This document shows positions 20,978 to 33,133 of a stretch of 64,000 nucleotides of DNA, piece by piece. The position numbers were made by a program, and so were the translations under genes. The stretch covers positions 124,001-188,000 of the forward strand of contig JAIXMQ010000038.1 of NCBI GenBank assembly GCA_025716855.1, read 5' to 3'. Below the pieces are notes generated by a model. The model did no database searches, was not told where the DNA came from, and was given only the letters and a program-made list of their open reading frames with translations. Origin of the DNA: Pilaira anomala (taxonomy: Eukaryota; Mucoromycota; Mucoromycetes; Mucorales; Mucoraceae). Every line of letters starts with the position of its first letter. The stretch's first letter is position 1.

Positions 20978-22460
20978 TTATTCTTGTTGTTGAGTAGCAT
21001 CAATCACTTCTCCTTCAACATCTAAAAATCCATAATCAGAACATTGTTTAACAAGTTCCTCTGCTTCAGGTACAGACAACTTTTCCAAAACTTTATTCAT
21101 CTCTTCCAATTTTCTAGTCTTTAAAGCCTCTTGGAAACGAATTGGCATAGACTTGTAGGCCTCATACGCTTCTTTATCTTCGGGTTCAGGTACTCGAATA
21201 ATCAATTGGGATCCATCACCCACTGGCTGAAGTTGAATCGTCTCCACTTGATTCGCTTCTGTGGATTCCTCCGCTGCAATCTCAATACAACGTGTTTGAA
21301 TACGTCCATATGTCTTTTCGACATCATCAAAGAACATTTTACGGCCTTGTGTATTAGGTGCACTCATTCTAGAAGTTAAAAAATCATCATCAATACAACA
21401 ACGCAACATTTTCTAATCACTATTTTAACTTTTTACCTCGAGAAAAAGATGTTTAATCCATCTTTACCTAATTGTCCAGCATACTGAATCATAAGCGATT
21501 GAATCACACAGTTCTTGGCATACCCTTCATCTCCTTTCAATTGGGCTGTAAACGCATTTCCCAAGATAGAATCAGACGTCTTTTCATTAATGATTTCCTT
21601 ATGGTTTTGCAAATACTTGTAACTTTCTTCAAACCCTCTTAATCTCGAGAAAGCTGCTGCTTCAGGTGACATCTCAATATCTGCCTCATCCTCTTCATCA
21701 TCCGCAACATGACCATCTTGTACACCTAAATCCTTTAACTTTGCATTAGGGTTCAAGGTCTCTACTACCTTTTCCGTACTCTTTTCCTTCTTTTTAGGTA
21801 AAGGCTTGGGTTTATTTAAAATCTATATATTTTTTTTAGTATTTTTTTTTTTTTACTAATAAAATATTTCTTTCAATACACAATACTTACTGTCTTGTTA
21901 GCAGTTTCCTTAAACATATTCTCACTCGTCATCTTCTTGGCTGCCTCTTGGTTCAATTTTTCCAATTCCTTTGAAGCTTTCTCAACCGTATCCCTGACCG
22001 TCTTTTCAGTCTGTTCAAATCTTTCCAATAAAGTCTTCTTGACTTCCTCAACAGAAGTTTGGGCTAACCCAGCCGCAATCTGAGACTTGATGGCTGCAAA
22101 CACTTGAGTTACATTCATCTCTTGTTGTCCTTGTCCTTCTTCACCAGGTGCAGGTACTTTCATGTTTGGGTCCGCTTCCGCTTGTTGTTTATCAAGTACT
22201 TCAACTACCTTTTGAATACCCGTCTTATCATCATTATCCTTTAATAAACTCGAAAGTTCTTGTACTTTCTTTAATACGTTACGTTGTTGAGGCACAAATT
22301 GTGAAAGGTATTCGATTTTCGCTTTACGTTCTGCTCTTTCGCGATGAATAGCTTCTTGTTTCCATTTGATCATGGAACGTTTATCTACGTTGGGATGAAC
22401 TTCAATATCTGAGTCATCCGATAACTCGAGGTTATCCCATTTACTATAGTCCAAAGGCAT
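20978..22460 (-). CDS. cdc37: Hsp90 co-chaperone Cdc37
   Basis: Three exons give a protein of about 490 residues. It opens MPLDYSKWDNLELSDDSDIE, the conserved Cdc37 N-terminus with a casein-kinase-2-type serine, and continues NVDKRSMIKWKQEAIHRERA. A long coiled coil follows, then the middle Hsp90-binding domain (AFSRLRGFEESYKYLQNH, GDEGYAKNCVIQSLMIQYAG) and the C-terminal helical domain. Exon 2 joins exon 3 through FFSRMSAPNTQGRKMFFDDV. Cdc37 delivers protein kinases to Hsp90. The start at 22460 is fixed by homology at the extreme N-terminus. Confidence 0.95.
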
Positions 22461-22784
22461 ATTTATTTATTTTTTTTTTTTTTTTAAAAAAAGAAAAAAA
22501 AAAAAAAAAAAAAGAAGTGTAAAGAAAAATTTCATGTCAATTATCTCGAATGTAGCCAATAGCGTGAATTTACTACAAACTAAAACAAACACGCGTTTTT
22601 CGGAAACAAGTGAAAGACAATAGAGCTTTTAATATAACCAACGTAAAAAGATTTTATTTCTTATATTGTTATTTATTTATTTATTAATCACTAAAAGAGT
22701 TTTTTTTTTTTTTTATAAAAAAAAAAAAAAAATCATTCGTGTTAAGAAAAAAAGATTTTTTTTTTTTCACTTTATAAAAATCCT

Positions 22785-23279
22785 TTAAGAACGTTCACCA
22801 CGAAGACGACGAGCTAATTGAATATCCTTAGGTTGAATAGTAACACGCTTAGCATGAATAGCAGCCAAGTTAGTATCTAATAATAATAACAAAAAAAAAA
22901 AAAAAAGGAGAAAAGTTAATAAAAAGGGGAGGAGCCTTTCATATATATATATATTTATACCTTCAAAGAGAGAAACCAAATAGGCTTCAGAAGCTTCTTG
23001 AAGGGCACCAATGGCAGATGATTGGAAACGCAAATCGGTCTTGAAATCTTGAGCAATTTCACGAACAAGACGTTGGAAAGGAAGCTTACGGATTAAGAGT
23101 TCAGTAGACTTTTGATAACGACGAATTTCACGAAGTGCAACTGTACCAGGTCTGTAACGATGAGGCTTCTTAACACCACCGGTAGAAGGAGCAGATTTAC
23201 GGGCAGCCTTGGTGGCCAATTGCTTACGAGGTGCTTTACCACCAGTAGACTTACGAGCTGTTTGCTTAGTACGAGCCAT
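22785..23279 (-). CDS. Histone H3
   Basis: Two exons (23279-22961 and 22876-22785) encode exactly 136 codons. The N-terminal tail [20 protein letters not shown] is canonical, followed by [19 protein letters not shown]. Position 31 is Ser, and the alpha-2 region reads [15 protein letters not shown], the H3.3-like form typical of fungi. The C-terminus is RLRGERS. An 84-nt intron follows the codons for SLFE. It packages DNA with H4, which lies divergently at 25140-25604. Confidence 0.97.
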   Translation of the reverse strand: MARTKQTARKSTGGKAPRKQLATKAARKSAPSTGGVKKPHRYRPGTVALREIRRYQKSTELLIRKLPFQRLVREIAQDFKTDLRFQSSAIGALQEASEAYLVSLFEGINIYIYERLLPFLLTFLLFFFFLLLLLDTNLAAIHAKRVTIQPKDIQLARRLRGERS

Positions 23280-25139
23280 CTTTTTTTTATTTTTATAAAA
23301 TATAAGAAGAAGAAAAAAAAAAAGAGGAAAAAGAAAACAAATAAAATTTTTTATTATTTGTCGGGCCAAGAATATTTTTTTTTTAAAGCTCAAAAAAAAA
23401 AAAAAAAAAAAACTACATGTTTTGAACTGTTGCAAATGCTATAATAATGTCTCTATTTTTAAGAGAAACAAAGAAAGAAGGGTTGTTATTAATAAAATAG
23501 AACAAAAAAGTTAAAAAAAAAAAGGCTTCATTCATTTAAATACTTTCCATTTATCTATCCAAATTATTTCAATAACCTTTGAGCAATTGTTCCTTCATCA
23601 ATTGTATTTAGTGCCATATATGGTTAACATACAAATAAAGTCCCATAAAAATGAAGCTCGTCCTGAACAACTAATATCAAATGAGAGAAAGAACTATATT
23701 GCTCTTATAAAACCTATTTACCCAGTCCATTCATTCATTCATTCACCACAAAAATACAAGTAAAAAAAAAAAAAAAAAAGGCTACTTTTATTATTTAAAT
23801 TCAAAAAATGTTTTTATAATATGATTTGTATGCAGGATGCTGGTAGTGCTTCCAAAAGAATTTTGATGTGAGACCTCATAAACCCTATGTATATATAAGA
23901 TGTGAGATAAACTACATGCAGGTGTAGAAAAAAAAAAAAAGATAAATTTCAAAATATGAGGGTAAAATCCTATATACAACAATCCGACACCACACCGGCA
24001 CTACAAACAACAGAGGAACTTGTTCAGAGTTCACAAGAGAGAGAGAAGCGACTCTATGAATTTTACCAGTTTTCCTCGAGAACCTTATAACAACAAACAA
24101 ATGACATGTTTATGAAGAAGAGATGCTCTTATATTGAGTAAAAACATGCGCGTCCCTCCTCAGTACTTTTTTTTTCTTTCTTTCTTTTCCCTTCAAATAA
24201 AAAACATGAACCTTTTTTTTTTCCTACCAATCCTATCTTTAATCACATACGTTATCTAGCCTCAAGAGATCTTATCAAGATATGGGCAACTTTAAAAGAT
24301 GTGGATAATACATTTGTTATGAATGGTAAAAAGACAACATGTCATAAACCCCAGTAATCTTATCACAAAAAGTAGTTCATTATCTAATCTCAATAACAGA
24401 AAGTTTTCTGTGCGTGTAATGAAAATATTCCGTCCAAAAATTTTCGTGAAGATTGATATATCTGAGGAGAGAGACGAGACTTTAGTTAACCTATATGCCA
24501 TTTATTTTTTTCACGGTAGCAGTATATGTAGTGTAACAAACTTTGATTATACGTGTATACATGTCACTTGAAAAAAAAGTGTTGTATTGAAATTACTTAA
24601 TGAAGAACACGAAGAAAAAAAAAGGAAGAACAATAGCTTAAGGTGCCCTCTTGTCAGACTCATCCTTTGTCCTAAACTCTTTAGCTTATGTGAGCTACAA
24701 CATAGCATATAGTAAAAGGCTTTGGGAGTGTCGATATAGGGGGCATATAGGGAAAATTGGAGTGACATAATTTTTACTTATACAACAATAATAGGCATAT
24801 ACATATCAAATAAATAACTATCAAGTACACTATTCCTTTCTAAAAAGACAAATCAACAGTGAAATCCATTCAATCGAAACCATTTACATTGTTGTATTTG
24901 ATTAAAATGATCACACTTGCGTGGTATATATATCGTAAAAGTAGTCCTCTCTTGAGAGTAAAAAAAAAAACCTTTTCAAAAAAAGACGCGTTTAAAACGC
25001 GATACAATTTGGCGTTTTTTTTTTTTTTTTGTCGTCGTCATCAATCAATCAAATTTTTATATATTTTTGCAGTTTTGAATTTCTTTTTTTTTTTTTTTCC
25101 CTTCTTTCCATACATATTTTTCTTTTTTTTAAAAAAAAA
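23280..25139. other. 1.9-kb intergenic region between divergent H3 and H4 genes
   Basis: No gene is recognised. Overlapping short frames on both strands (for example 24292-24571) have no coding character. The region must contain both histone promoters and the H4 5' UTR, which ends at 25140. Confidence 0.55.
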
Positions 25140-25604
25140 AGTAAGTTCTCCCCACTATTTAAAAAAAATAAATCATAACACTAAAACAATCAATTCCTAT
25201 GATTAGTGACTGGTCGTGGAAAAGGTGGTAAAGGTCTCGGAAAGGGAGGAGCTAAGCGTCACAGAAAGATTCTTCGTGATAACATCCGTAAGTCTCTCTC
25301 TTTTTTTTTTTTAATAGATACAAAAAAAAAAAAAAAAAAATCATATCATTTAACACACACACACACACTTGTAGAGGGTATCACAAAACCTGCTATCCGT
25401 CGTCTCGCTCGTCGTGGTGGTGTCAAGCGTATCTCTGGTCTTATCTATGAAGAGACTCGTGGTGTCTTGAAGGTTTTCCTTGAAAACGTAATTCGTGATG
25501 CCGTTACTTATACTGAACACGCCAAGAGAAAGACTGTTACCTCTTTGGATGTTGTTTACGCTTTAAAGAGACAAGGTCGTACTCTTTATGGTTTCGGTGG
25601 ATAA
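25140..25604 (+). CDS. Histone H4, initiation codon split by an intron
   Basis: Exons 25207-25287 and 25375-25604 encode all of H4 except the first base of the start codon. The sequence in front of the codon for Thr2 reads TTAG|TG ACT GGT CGT, so no in-frame ATG exists there; the local codon would be GTG. A perfect donor GTAAGT begins at 25141, preceded by A, and the acceptor AG is at 25205-25206. Splicing this 66-nt intron joins A to TG and makes ATG. The total is then 312 nt, exactly 103 codons plus stop, the universal H4 length. The protein is canonical ([20 protein letters not shown] at the start, GRTLYGFGG at the end). The second intron falls within the codon for Gln in RDNIQG. Confidence 0.93.
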
Positions 25605-25665
25605 ATTAAAAAAATATCATTTTTTTTTATTTTTATTTAAAAAATAAATAATAAAAATAATTCTC

Positions 25666-27446
25666 TTATTCTTCCATATAGTCTAGAATATTTTGTGGTA
25701 CTTCTGGTTGAGCATGATCCATATGATCTTGTATGACGTCTTCATCATATACTTCTGTATGAACTCGAACGTGGGATATAGGGGGAAACGCATTTACTTT
25801 ACTTAGAACGACACGTTGTCTTGTATGATGTACATATCCCTTAATGTAATGCTATTTTTTTTTTTTTTTTTTGGGGGGTTTTAACGATTCATTCTATAAA
25901 CAAAAAAAAAAAAAATAATAATAATTTAAATTTACCTGACTCACAAGTGACACGAGAATACATTCCATATCTTGTAATGTATAGGGTTGATTGGATGCAA
26001 ATTGGAAAGCCTTTAAACAATCTTCAAATTCAAGCACTGGCATGGTAGCACCAAGAAGAACCTTTTGTGTATACCTAAAAAAAAAAATAATCATGTTTTA
26101 AATACTTTTTTTCTCTCTCTTTTTAAAACCATCACTTACATGTTCTTCATTAAACAACGCCATAAAAGTACAACTCCTCTTTCTTTTAACAACAAGTACG
26201 TCAAATGATGATAAAAGTACTCAAAATGTGTTTCCAAATGTTGAAAATACCCCTGAATATTTCCTGATCGAATCGTACTTAATAATCCTCCAAACTTATC
26301 CGTCAATTGATATTTCTCTAATAATTCAGCGGATGGAAAGTGTCCTAAAATGATACGAGTAGGTATCAAATGATGAAGAATCACTCGTTTATTATGCCAT
26401 TGACTTGCATGACATTTTTCAAACGCAAACATTAAATTTTCTGACGCCTAAAATAATTCAATTAGTTTTTTTTTTTACCCTTGAAGGATCCCCATACTAC
26501 AACCTTTCTTAATTGACCATGATAAAGTGAATATCGTCCTGTATAATACTTGAATGTCACTTGATGTGCAATAGGAAATAATGGTAACTTGACTCCTCCC
26601 GTACGTAAATTCGACATGAGTGTTTTACACATACGCATATTATTCAACTGAAAGTAAATCTTGAACGATAAGTTCGTGATATGTATAATGCCTTGTCTTT
26701 TCGATGTATCCAACGGTGATCGATCTACCAACATCATATTAAACACTTTACTGAGTAAATGAACAGCTGTATTCGCTTTTCGTGCTCTTCCTTTCAATCC
26801 TGTCTTATCTGCCTATACGTATAATCATTTGCTTTATATATATACATATATATATATAAACGGGTCTTCCTCTCTATCTATAACTTACTTGTAAAGCCAA
26901 ACTGACCAAATCACTTGAAAATGCACAAATAACAGGTACTTGGAAATAACTTTCGGGTTCTTTAAATAACAATGTAAGTGACCTACCAACAATACCATTA
27001 GTTTAATTACCATAACAAATATATATATATATATATATAAAACTCACGTGTAAAAAGCTGCAAACGTCTCAAATAAATCCACGACAGGTTCTTGTAAATA
27101 ACGTAATACTTTTAAATATTGAACAATACATTTCGATAAAGGAACCGAAGTATCTTCTAATACTGCATCAACTATTTGTTGCGCTTGATCTTCATTTGTC
27201 TAATGATACACAATACAACAACAACAAACACCAACCCTCTTTTTTTTTAGTTTTTTTTTTTTTTTTTTTTTTTATTATTGTTGCATCATGGAGAGTGTTT
27301 TTTTTTCTTACATAAACGAGTTCTTCTAAGAGTTGTGCCACAATAGGTGTTTGGACATTCAACGTCAATAACTGTGTAAATCGAACCTGGTTTTGATTCA
27401 CGTATGCTCCTCTTATTTGAGTAGCAAAGTTTTCTATATACGACAT
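25666..27446 (-). CDS. PCI-domain protein, PCID2/Thp1 (CSN12-like) family
   Basis: About eight exons give a protein of roughly 400 residues. The N-terminus is MSYIENFATQIRGAYVNQNQ. Central exons carry KRQGIIHITNLSFKIYFQLN, QVTFKYYTGRYSLYHGQLRK and AFEKCHASQWHNKRVILHHL, closely matching human PCID2. The PCI winged-helix part ends VHHTRQRVVLSKVNAFPPIS, followed by an acidic tail. This family acts in the TREX-2 complex, coupling transcription with mRNA export, and related members associate with the COP9 signalosome (Csn12). The stop at 25666 faces the H4 stop across only 61 bp. Confidence 0.85.
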
Positions 27447-27702
27447 CGTTTATAAAATAAAAATAAAAAAAAAAAGACACACACAAAATTAAAACCGATA
27501 TTTCAGTTTCTTCTTCCTTTCAATGACTTCTTTTTTTATTAGCGTCTTAGCATGGGCATTTACTCTTTATTATGTATACATACATAGATACAAGTAAAGT
27601 CTTAAAGATTGAATATGGAAAAAAAGGATCAATAAATGCAATTCTAGAACGACAACTATCAACTTTTATTATTATTATTTTTAATGATGATCGATTGTCA
27701 AA

Positions 27703-27734
<32 letters not shown>

Positions 27735-27766
27735 CACTGTTAGCTATACATGAGAAATATGTTTAT

Positions 27767-28927
27767 TTATTGACGTCTGATATCGTATCTTGAGGAGATC
27801 TGATCTGAATACATCTTTCCTGACGCACTTTAGAATTAAAAAAAAAAGATGAGTCTATCTATATATACCTAATATACAAAAAAAAAAAAAACTTACGTGT
27901 AAGAAGGTGTGGAAATCACAGATTGAATAGGTTTAGGTACAAATACAGGAGGTTTAGGCTTATTCTCTCTTAAAATAACACGTAAATAATGTCCATCCGC
28001 CATTTGATTATCTAACTTGGCAATACAATCCAAAGCTGCATTCTTTGTACTGAATTCAATCTCGGCTTCTCCAAACGAACGACCCTGACGATCTCTCAAA
28101 ACTTCACAACTTAAAATATTACCAAAACATTCAAACGCACACTTAAAAACAGAAATAAGTAATCTTAAAATACTACTACTACTACTATTTTTTTTTTTTT
28201 TTACTTTCTTTGGCTAAATTTACCTTAACATCGTCATCATTCGTACCGGGATCCAATCCTGTAACTAAAACAAGAGTGGGTCCAGATTCACCTCGAATAC
28301 TTAATCCAGACATATTTGAACCCGTACTGGATCGACCACGAATAGAAAAGTTACTAATGACATTACTTGGTGCTGCTGGTGCGACAGGAACAGATGAAAT
28401 CATACTAGTAGGAACTGATCTTTGATATATAGTGTTATTTTCTACGCGATCCACCTGTTGTTGTTTACCTAAACGTCCTGCAAGAGGAGAAGCTATACCA
28501 ATGACGGGCCCATTTCGATTCTTATCTATATTATTCTTTTTGTTTCGTTGTCCTGGTGGAATCGCCTTTGTGATAATAATTTGAGATGGATCAGCGATTG
28601 TTGATGTATGTTTTACTGCTTGCTTTTTATTAGTAGAACTACCAATAGCTGCAGCAGCAGAAGAAGAAGAACTGAGCAATTTGTTTTTAGAAGTGAACAA
28701 TGGTCCAGAGACTTTTGTAGACGTAGACTATTTACAAAAAAAAAAAAAACGTGTTAATCATAAAAGAAACGCGCCCTTTTCTATCTCTTTCTCTCTCTCT
28801 TTTTTTTTGTCTTTACCAAACGTGAGTTAATACCACTACCTCCACTTCCTCTAATTCCACCAGTACGTTGTGGTTTTGTTACTTTAGCTAATTTAGACTT
28901 CACATGAAGTGCAGGTCGAGCTTTCGT

Positions 28928-28966
<39 letters not shown>

Positions 28967-29065
28967 CTTGTTATTACCTTGCTTTTTATTTTGAGTATTA
29001 CTACTTTTTCTCTTCTTTATAAGATCATCAAGTGATGAATCAAGGTCCATAGGAGTAATACTCAT
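27767..29065 (-). CDS. RRM mRNA-export adaptor, Yra1/ALYREF-like
   Basis: The protein opens MSITPMDLDSSLDDLIKKRK, which fits the UAP56/Sub2-binding motif of Yra1/ALY. A pure Gln run from CAA codons (28929-28968) and basic Gly/Arg sequence follow. One RRM spans two exons, with RNP2-like LVLVTGLDPGTND and RNP1-like RSFGEAEIEF. By family it couples splicing and transcription to mRNA export. The last junction is uncertain: a strong donor GTAAGT at 27891-27896 is also an in-frame stop. If unspliced, the protein ends at 27893; if spliced to the acceptor near 27834, it gains a short tail with MYSDQISSRYDIRRQ ending at 27767. I prefer the spliced form. Confidence 0.8.
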
Positions 29066-29252
29066 TTTGTACAAATATATATTAAAAAAAGAAAAATAAT
29101 AAAAAAAAAAAAAAAAAAGAGAAAAAAGAAAGGGGAGGGGGTTTTAACAAAAAAATAGGTTTGTTTTTTTACTAGGTACACCTCTTTAAAAAACGAAAAA
29201 AAAAATAAATAAATAAATATGTATATATATATATATATATATAAACCAATAA

Positions 29253-30184
29253 TTATGGAGCAATCCAATGTCTAACAATAGGACTTGCACCTACTACTGG
29301 ATGAAGTACAACAAACTTGAAAAAGTATTCTAATTCTCTTCTTCTTTGTTCAACAAAAGTAGGTGTAAATTTACCAACCACTTTCTTGGGTGGTAATTTT
29401 GGTATACTTCTTTTTAATGTTGGATACTGTTTTATCAATTCTTCTCTTAGTTCAACAAAATCACTATATCTTTTTCTTACCGTAATCGGTGCACCCTTTA
29501 CATATATACATAATCCAATTAGTATATTCACTTATTAGAATTAAAAAAAAACACACACACACACACACACACTCTCTCTCTCTCTCTCTTACCTTGTCGC
29601 TAAGAATAGTACAACTATAACATATATAGCTACCATATCCAACTCCAATTCGTAACGGATGATCTACAATGGCATCTGTTGCAAATATAAAATGTTTAGC
29701 GTCTCTCGTCTTATCATCATCTTTATAAAAATTAATTTGAGCTGGTGCACCAACACCCGTGTTTCGTTTCACAGGTGTCGATTGTGATGATCGTAATCCT
29801 TTTAACAGCGGAAATAATCCTTTGCTCTTCTTTTCCTTGTTGGATACCGTTTCTTCTACCTATATAATAATAACAACCCTTTCTTAATTTGTGTCTCTTT
29901 CTCTTTCTTTCATGAATCCCTTACAAGAATTGATCGTCTACCAAATCCTTTTCCATTTTCTGGTAATTCTTCAACTGAAAAACTCGTAGGTGATACAGGC
30001 CTTGATAAATTCTCTGAAGCGTCTAAAAACGTTTCTTCCTCTTCCTCTTCCTCTTCTTCCTGAATATCAATTGAATCTTTATTCCTTTCAAAACTTTGTT
30101 TAGATAATCGAATGGGTGAAGATTGACTTGTCATTGGATTGATTTGGGTGACTATAGTGTATAAGACAACTTTTAACAAACAAA

Positions 30185-30215
<31 letters not shown>

Positions 30216-30490
30216 TTTTATTTACCTGAGCAAGCAAACTGTAATCTATTCTTTACATCTTGAATTACACCATCTGCTTTCTTATTCCATTCCGTATTGT
30301 CTTTTACAATACTTCCAATATCGTCTAAACTATCTTGTAAATGAACCAGTTTTTTTATACCATCTCGTAACTCTTTATTTGCTTTTAATACTGCAGCGGC
30401 TTTATTTTCTTTTACTATCGATTCTAATTGAACCCATTCGTTTTGACAACTCGTCAATAGTTCACTTATTTGTTGCTGATAGTCTGTCAT
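29253..30490 (-). CDS. PX-domain protein (sorting-nexin-like)
   Basis: Four exons give about 370 residues. The N-terminal 88 residues are helical and charged (QQQISELLTSCQNEWVQLES). A Ser/Pro-rich linker with a nine-Glu run follows. The PX domain fills the C-terminus. It includes RKRYSDFVELREEL with the phosphoinositide-contacting Arg-Tyr, the proline loop IPKLPPKK, and FVEQRRRELEYFFKFVVLHP. PX domains bind PtdIns3P on endosomes or vacuoles. The C-terminal PX placement resembles Ypt35-type proteins more than BAR-containing sorting nexins, but I would not fix the name. Confidence 0.78.
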
Positions 30491-31620
30491 TTTTTTATAT
30501 ATATATATATGTAAATATAGTAAAAAAAGAAAGAAAAGAAGAAAGGAATTCTTGGCCTTTTTTTATATATATACTTTCTTATATTTGAGTCTCCGGGAAA
30601 CAAAAATATAAAATATATAATCAAAAAAAAAAAAACGAAACGAATCGAATGTGATCACTTCTCATATAAACTTGCATTGCATTCTTTTATTGTTTACCCC
30701 ACACATAACGTGAGAGAAGTCTATATTGCTTTATTTTTTTCAATAACAATAGAACCAAAATGTGTAACAATTTTATGCAGCTCAATCATCATCATCAGCA
30801 GATAAACCTATAACCAAGTATGTACATACACATACAGCATTTAAAAACCATGCAAGGTATGATTCAATAGATTTGATGATATGACTTTTGACATGAATAT
30901 GTATACATCCTTTTTTTTTTCAAGACTTACTGGAGTTCATTGGAACCAAAGACAACGTCTGCTTGGTTGTATATTGGATTTTTCCTGGTTTAACAACACA
31001 CCCAAAAGGATATATCAAGGGATTTGTTCGGTAAATAAACATATTGTCTAACAAATGTCTTATAATAGATAGCAACAACAACAAGCAAATAAAAAATATT
31101 ATTGTGAGCACGATTCCCTTTAATTACGAAACAACATGGGAAATGATATCCTGGAGAACCTATTCGTGCTGAAGTTAGCCTATTATAGTGAGTCAAGAGA
31201 TTGATTCAAAAGGAAACGGACTGCACACTCTCCTTCTAATAGAGAATTATGTGATAAAACATATAAAGTATTTAACTAATAGGAGTCATTTATTTTTAAA
31301 AGAATATGTACACGTAGAATATTTATCTGGTAATAATCAACAATCCTTATCTTGCATACAAAAAAAAAAAAAAACTGATGCTGCTCTCGATTCTAGGAGC
31401 ATGCTAGACAGTACCTATTGTTCAATCTTTCTCTCTCTAGTTCTTGTCTCAATACACGTAACATATACGACAAATACCTCTCACGATTCCGAGCTGTATA
31501 CAAAATATAAAATAAAGTTTTACCATGGGTTTGAGTATATTATTAAACAAATCGCGCGTTGTTTGTGTGATTACAACAAAATGCATTGTTTAAATAACCC
31601 ATTCCTCTTATGAAATTTAT
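30491..31620. other. Intergenic region, no gene recognised
   Basis: AT-rich, with short frames on both strands (30990-31196 minus, 31188-31613 plus) that show no family resemblance and contain homopolymer-derived residues. It ends at the heat-shock promoter of the next gene. Confidence 0.5.
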
Positions 31621-31624
31621 GCCA

Positions 31625-31637
31625 GAAATTTCTGGAA
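31625..31637 (+). promoter_or_regulatory. Heat-shock element (three perfect alternating nGAAn units)
   Basis: The sequence GAAATTTCTGGAA contains GAA-nn-TTC-nn-GAA with perfect 5-bp spacing, the minimal trimeric Hsf1 site. It lies about 145 bp upstream of the Hsp20 start codon. A TATATAAA box follows near 31703-31710. Confidence 0.85.
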
Positions 31638-31781
31638 ATTAAAAATCCTTCCAATCATTTCTTTTTTTCAGCAAGAAATTTTATGCAAAAAAAAAAAAAA
31701 AAGTATATAAACCACACACTTCTTTTGATTTCATTTTTTCTTTATTCTACATTTTTAAATAAAACTACTGTATATCAAAAA

Positions 31782-32348
31782 ATGTCACTTAGTACTCGTC
31801 TCTTCTCTGAAGCATTCCGCGACATGCAACGTGCTATGTCTGCACTTGAACACCCCGCATTAAACTCTGTCGGTCCCTTACTGGGTACAAGCTTAGGCGA
31901 GACCATCCGTTACCCTGCTGCTGACTTGGTCGAGACAAAGGACGGCTATGAATTACATGCCGATTTACCTGGTTATGACAAGAACAACATCAAGATCGAA
32001 TTACCTGATTCTCAAACCTTAATCTTGAGCGGTTCCGTAAACGAGACCAGAACTTCCGGTAATGAAGAACCTGAACAACAACAACAAGAAGAAAAGAAGG
32101 ATGATAAGAAAAAACAATCTTCAAGTACTGAAGTCGCTAAAAAGGATAGCAATAATCAAGTAGGTCAACATAACCCTCCTTCTCATTTCTGGGTAAAAGA
32201 ACGTGTCTCGGGCGCTTTCTCAAGAACTTTCAGATTCCCTACGCCTGTCAAGTCCGATAACATCAAGGCCTCTTTCAAGGATGGTACTTTGAAGGTCGTT
32301 GTACCCAAGGCCACTGAAGAACAACCCAGACAAATTAGCATTGATTAA
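31782..32348 (+). CDS. Small heat-shock protein, Hsp20/alpha-crystallin family
   Basis: This single-exon gene encodes 188 residues starting MSLSTRLFSEAFRDMQRAMS. The alpha-crystallin domain begins at about residue 48 (PAADLVETKDGYELHADLPG). It is interrupted by a Glu/Gln/Lys-rich insertion of about 50 residues (EEPEQQQQEEKKDDKKK), a layout known from fungal Hsp30/Hsp26-like proteins. It resumes at SGAFSRTFRFPTPV and ends with DGTLKVVVPK. It acts as an ATP-independent holdase. I started at 31782 because the longer upstream frame translates the poly-A leader. The heat-shock element and TATA box upstream support stress induction. Confidence 0.93.
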   Translation: MSLSTRLFSEAFRDMQRAMSALEHPALNSVGPLLGTSLGETIRYPAADLVETKDGYELHADLPGYDKNNIKIELPDSQTLILSGSVNETRTSGNEEPEQQQQEEKKDDKKKQSSSTEVAKKDSNNQVGQHNPPSHFWVKERVSGAFSRTFRFPTPVKSDNIKASFKDGTLKVVVPKATEEQPRQISID

Positions 32349-33133
32349 AAAAAAAAAAAAAAAAATTCATTGTATAGCTTTATATAACATTTTATTTTAA
32401 ATAAAATTTATATATACCTTAACACTATTAAATATACATGGGTTATTTATTTCTAGTGATAAGAAACATTTATATACTACTGAAACTTGTTTTCTGACTT
32501 TTTTTATACGTAAAATCGTATCATATTCTGAACAGGGTCTCGGCAGTTTAGGAACCGATACACAAATGTGCGGCAACACTTTTACTTTAATAGAGGTGGT
32601 GGCTTGTCTAACCTTTATCTTTTTTACTCTTCCGTATAATATAATATCTTTTTGAAATTGAGGTTAGAAAAATAATTAATAGTACAGCGATCAACTATTT
32701 GTCTCTATTATGCATTTAATTAAATATGTCATCTTTTCTTCTTCTTCTTCTTCTTCACGATCGATTCATACTCTACTAATTCAGTTCTAATTGAAAGAGA
32801 CGAGAGTGTGTAGTATAAACAATTGTATCATATGAGCTGCTCTAAACCATAAAAAGAAAAAATCATGATGACGGTTTGAAGGGGGTGACGATAAAAAAAA
32901 AAAGAAAAAGGACAAAACCCCGCCTTCTCTCTTTGCTCTCGCGCGCTCACACATCATTTCAAACAAAAAAAAAAAAAAGTTACCACCAACATATTTATTA
33001 TAGAAGCAGTTAGAAATTTTTGTACTCTTTCTTCTTCTTTCTCTTCTAAATAACAAAAATTAACCTTCTTTTTACTTTTTTATTTCCCTCCACCCACCCC
33101 CTCCCTCTTCCCCTCTTCTTCTTCTTCTTTTAA
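32349..33133. other. Intergenic region, no gene recognised
   Basis: It contains AT-rich sequence, CTT/TTC microsatellites (near 32737-32757 and 33115-33130) and a C-rich pyrimidine tract just before the next start codon. No family-like frame is present. Confidence 0.5.

Noticed and set aside
24292..24571. Overlapping frames on both strands between H3 and H4
   Set aside because: Mutually overlapping antisense frames with no motif. They are probably chance frames in the histone intergenic region.
25206..25208. GTG as histone H4 initiation codon
   Set aside because: Non-ATG starts are very unlikely for a eukaryotic core histone. A perfect donor and acceptor explain the missing A exactly and give the right length.
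30990..31613. Frames upstream of Hsp20 on both strands
   Set aside because: No coding composition, they span poly-A runs, and no domain could be recognised.
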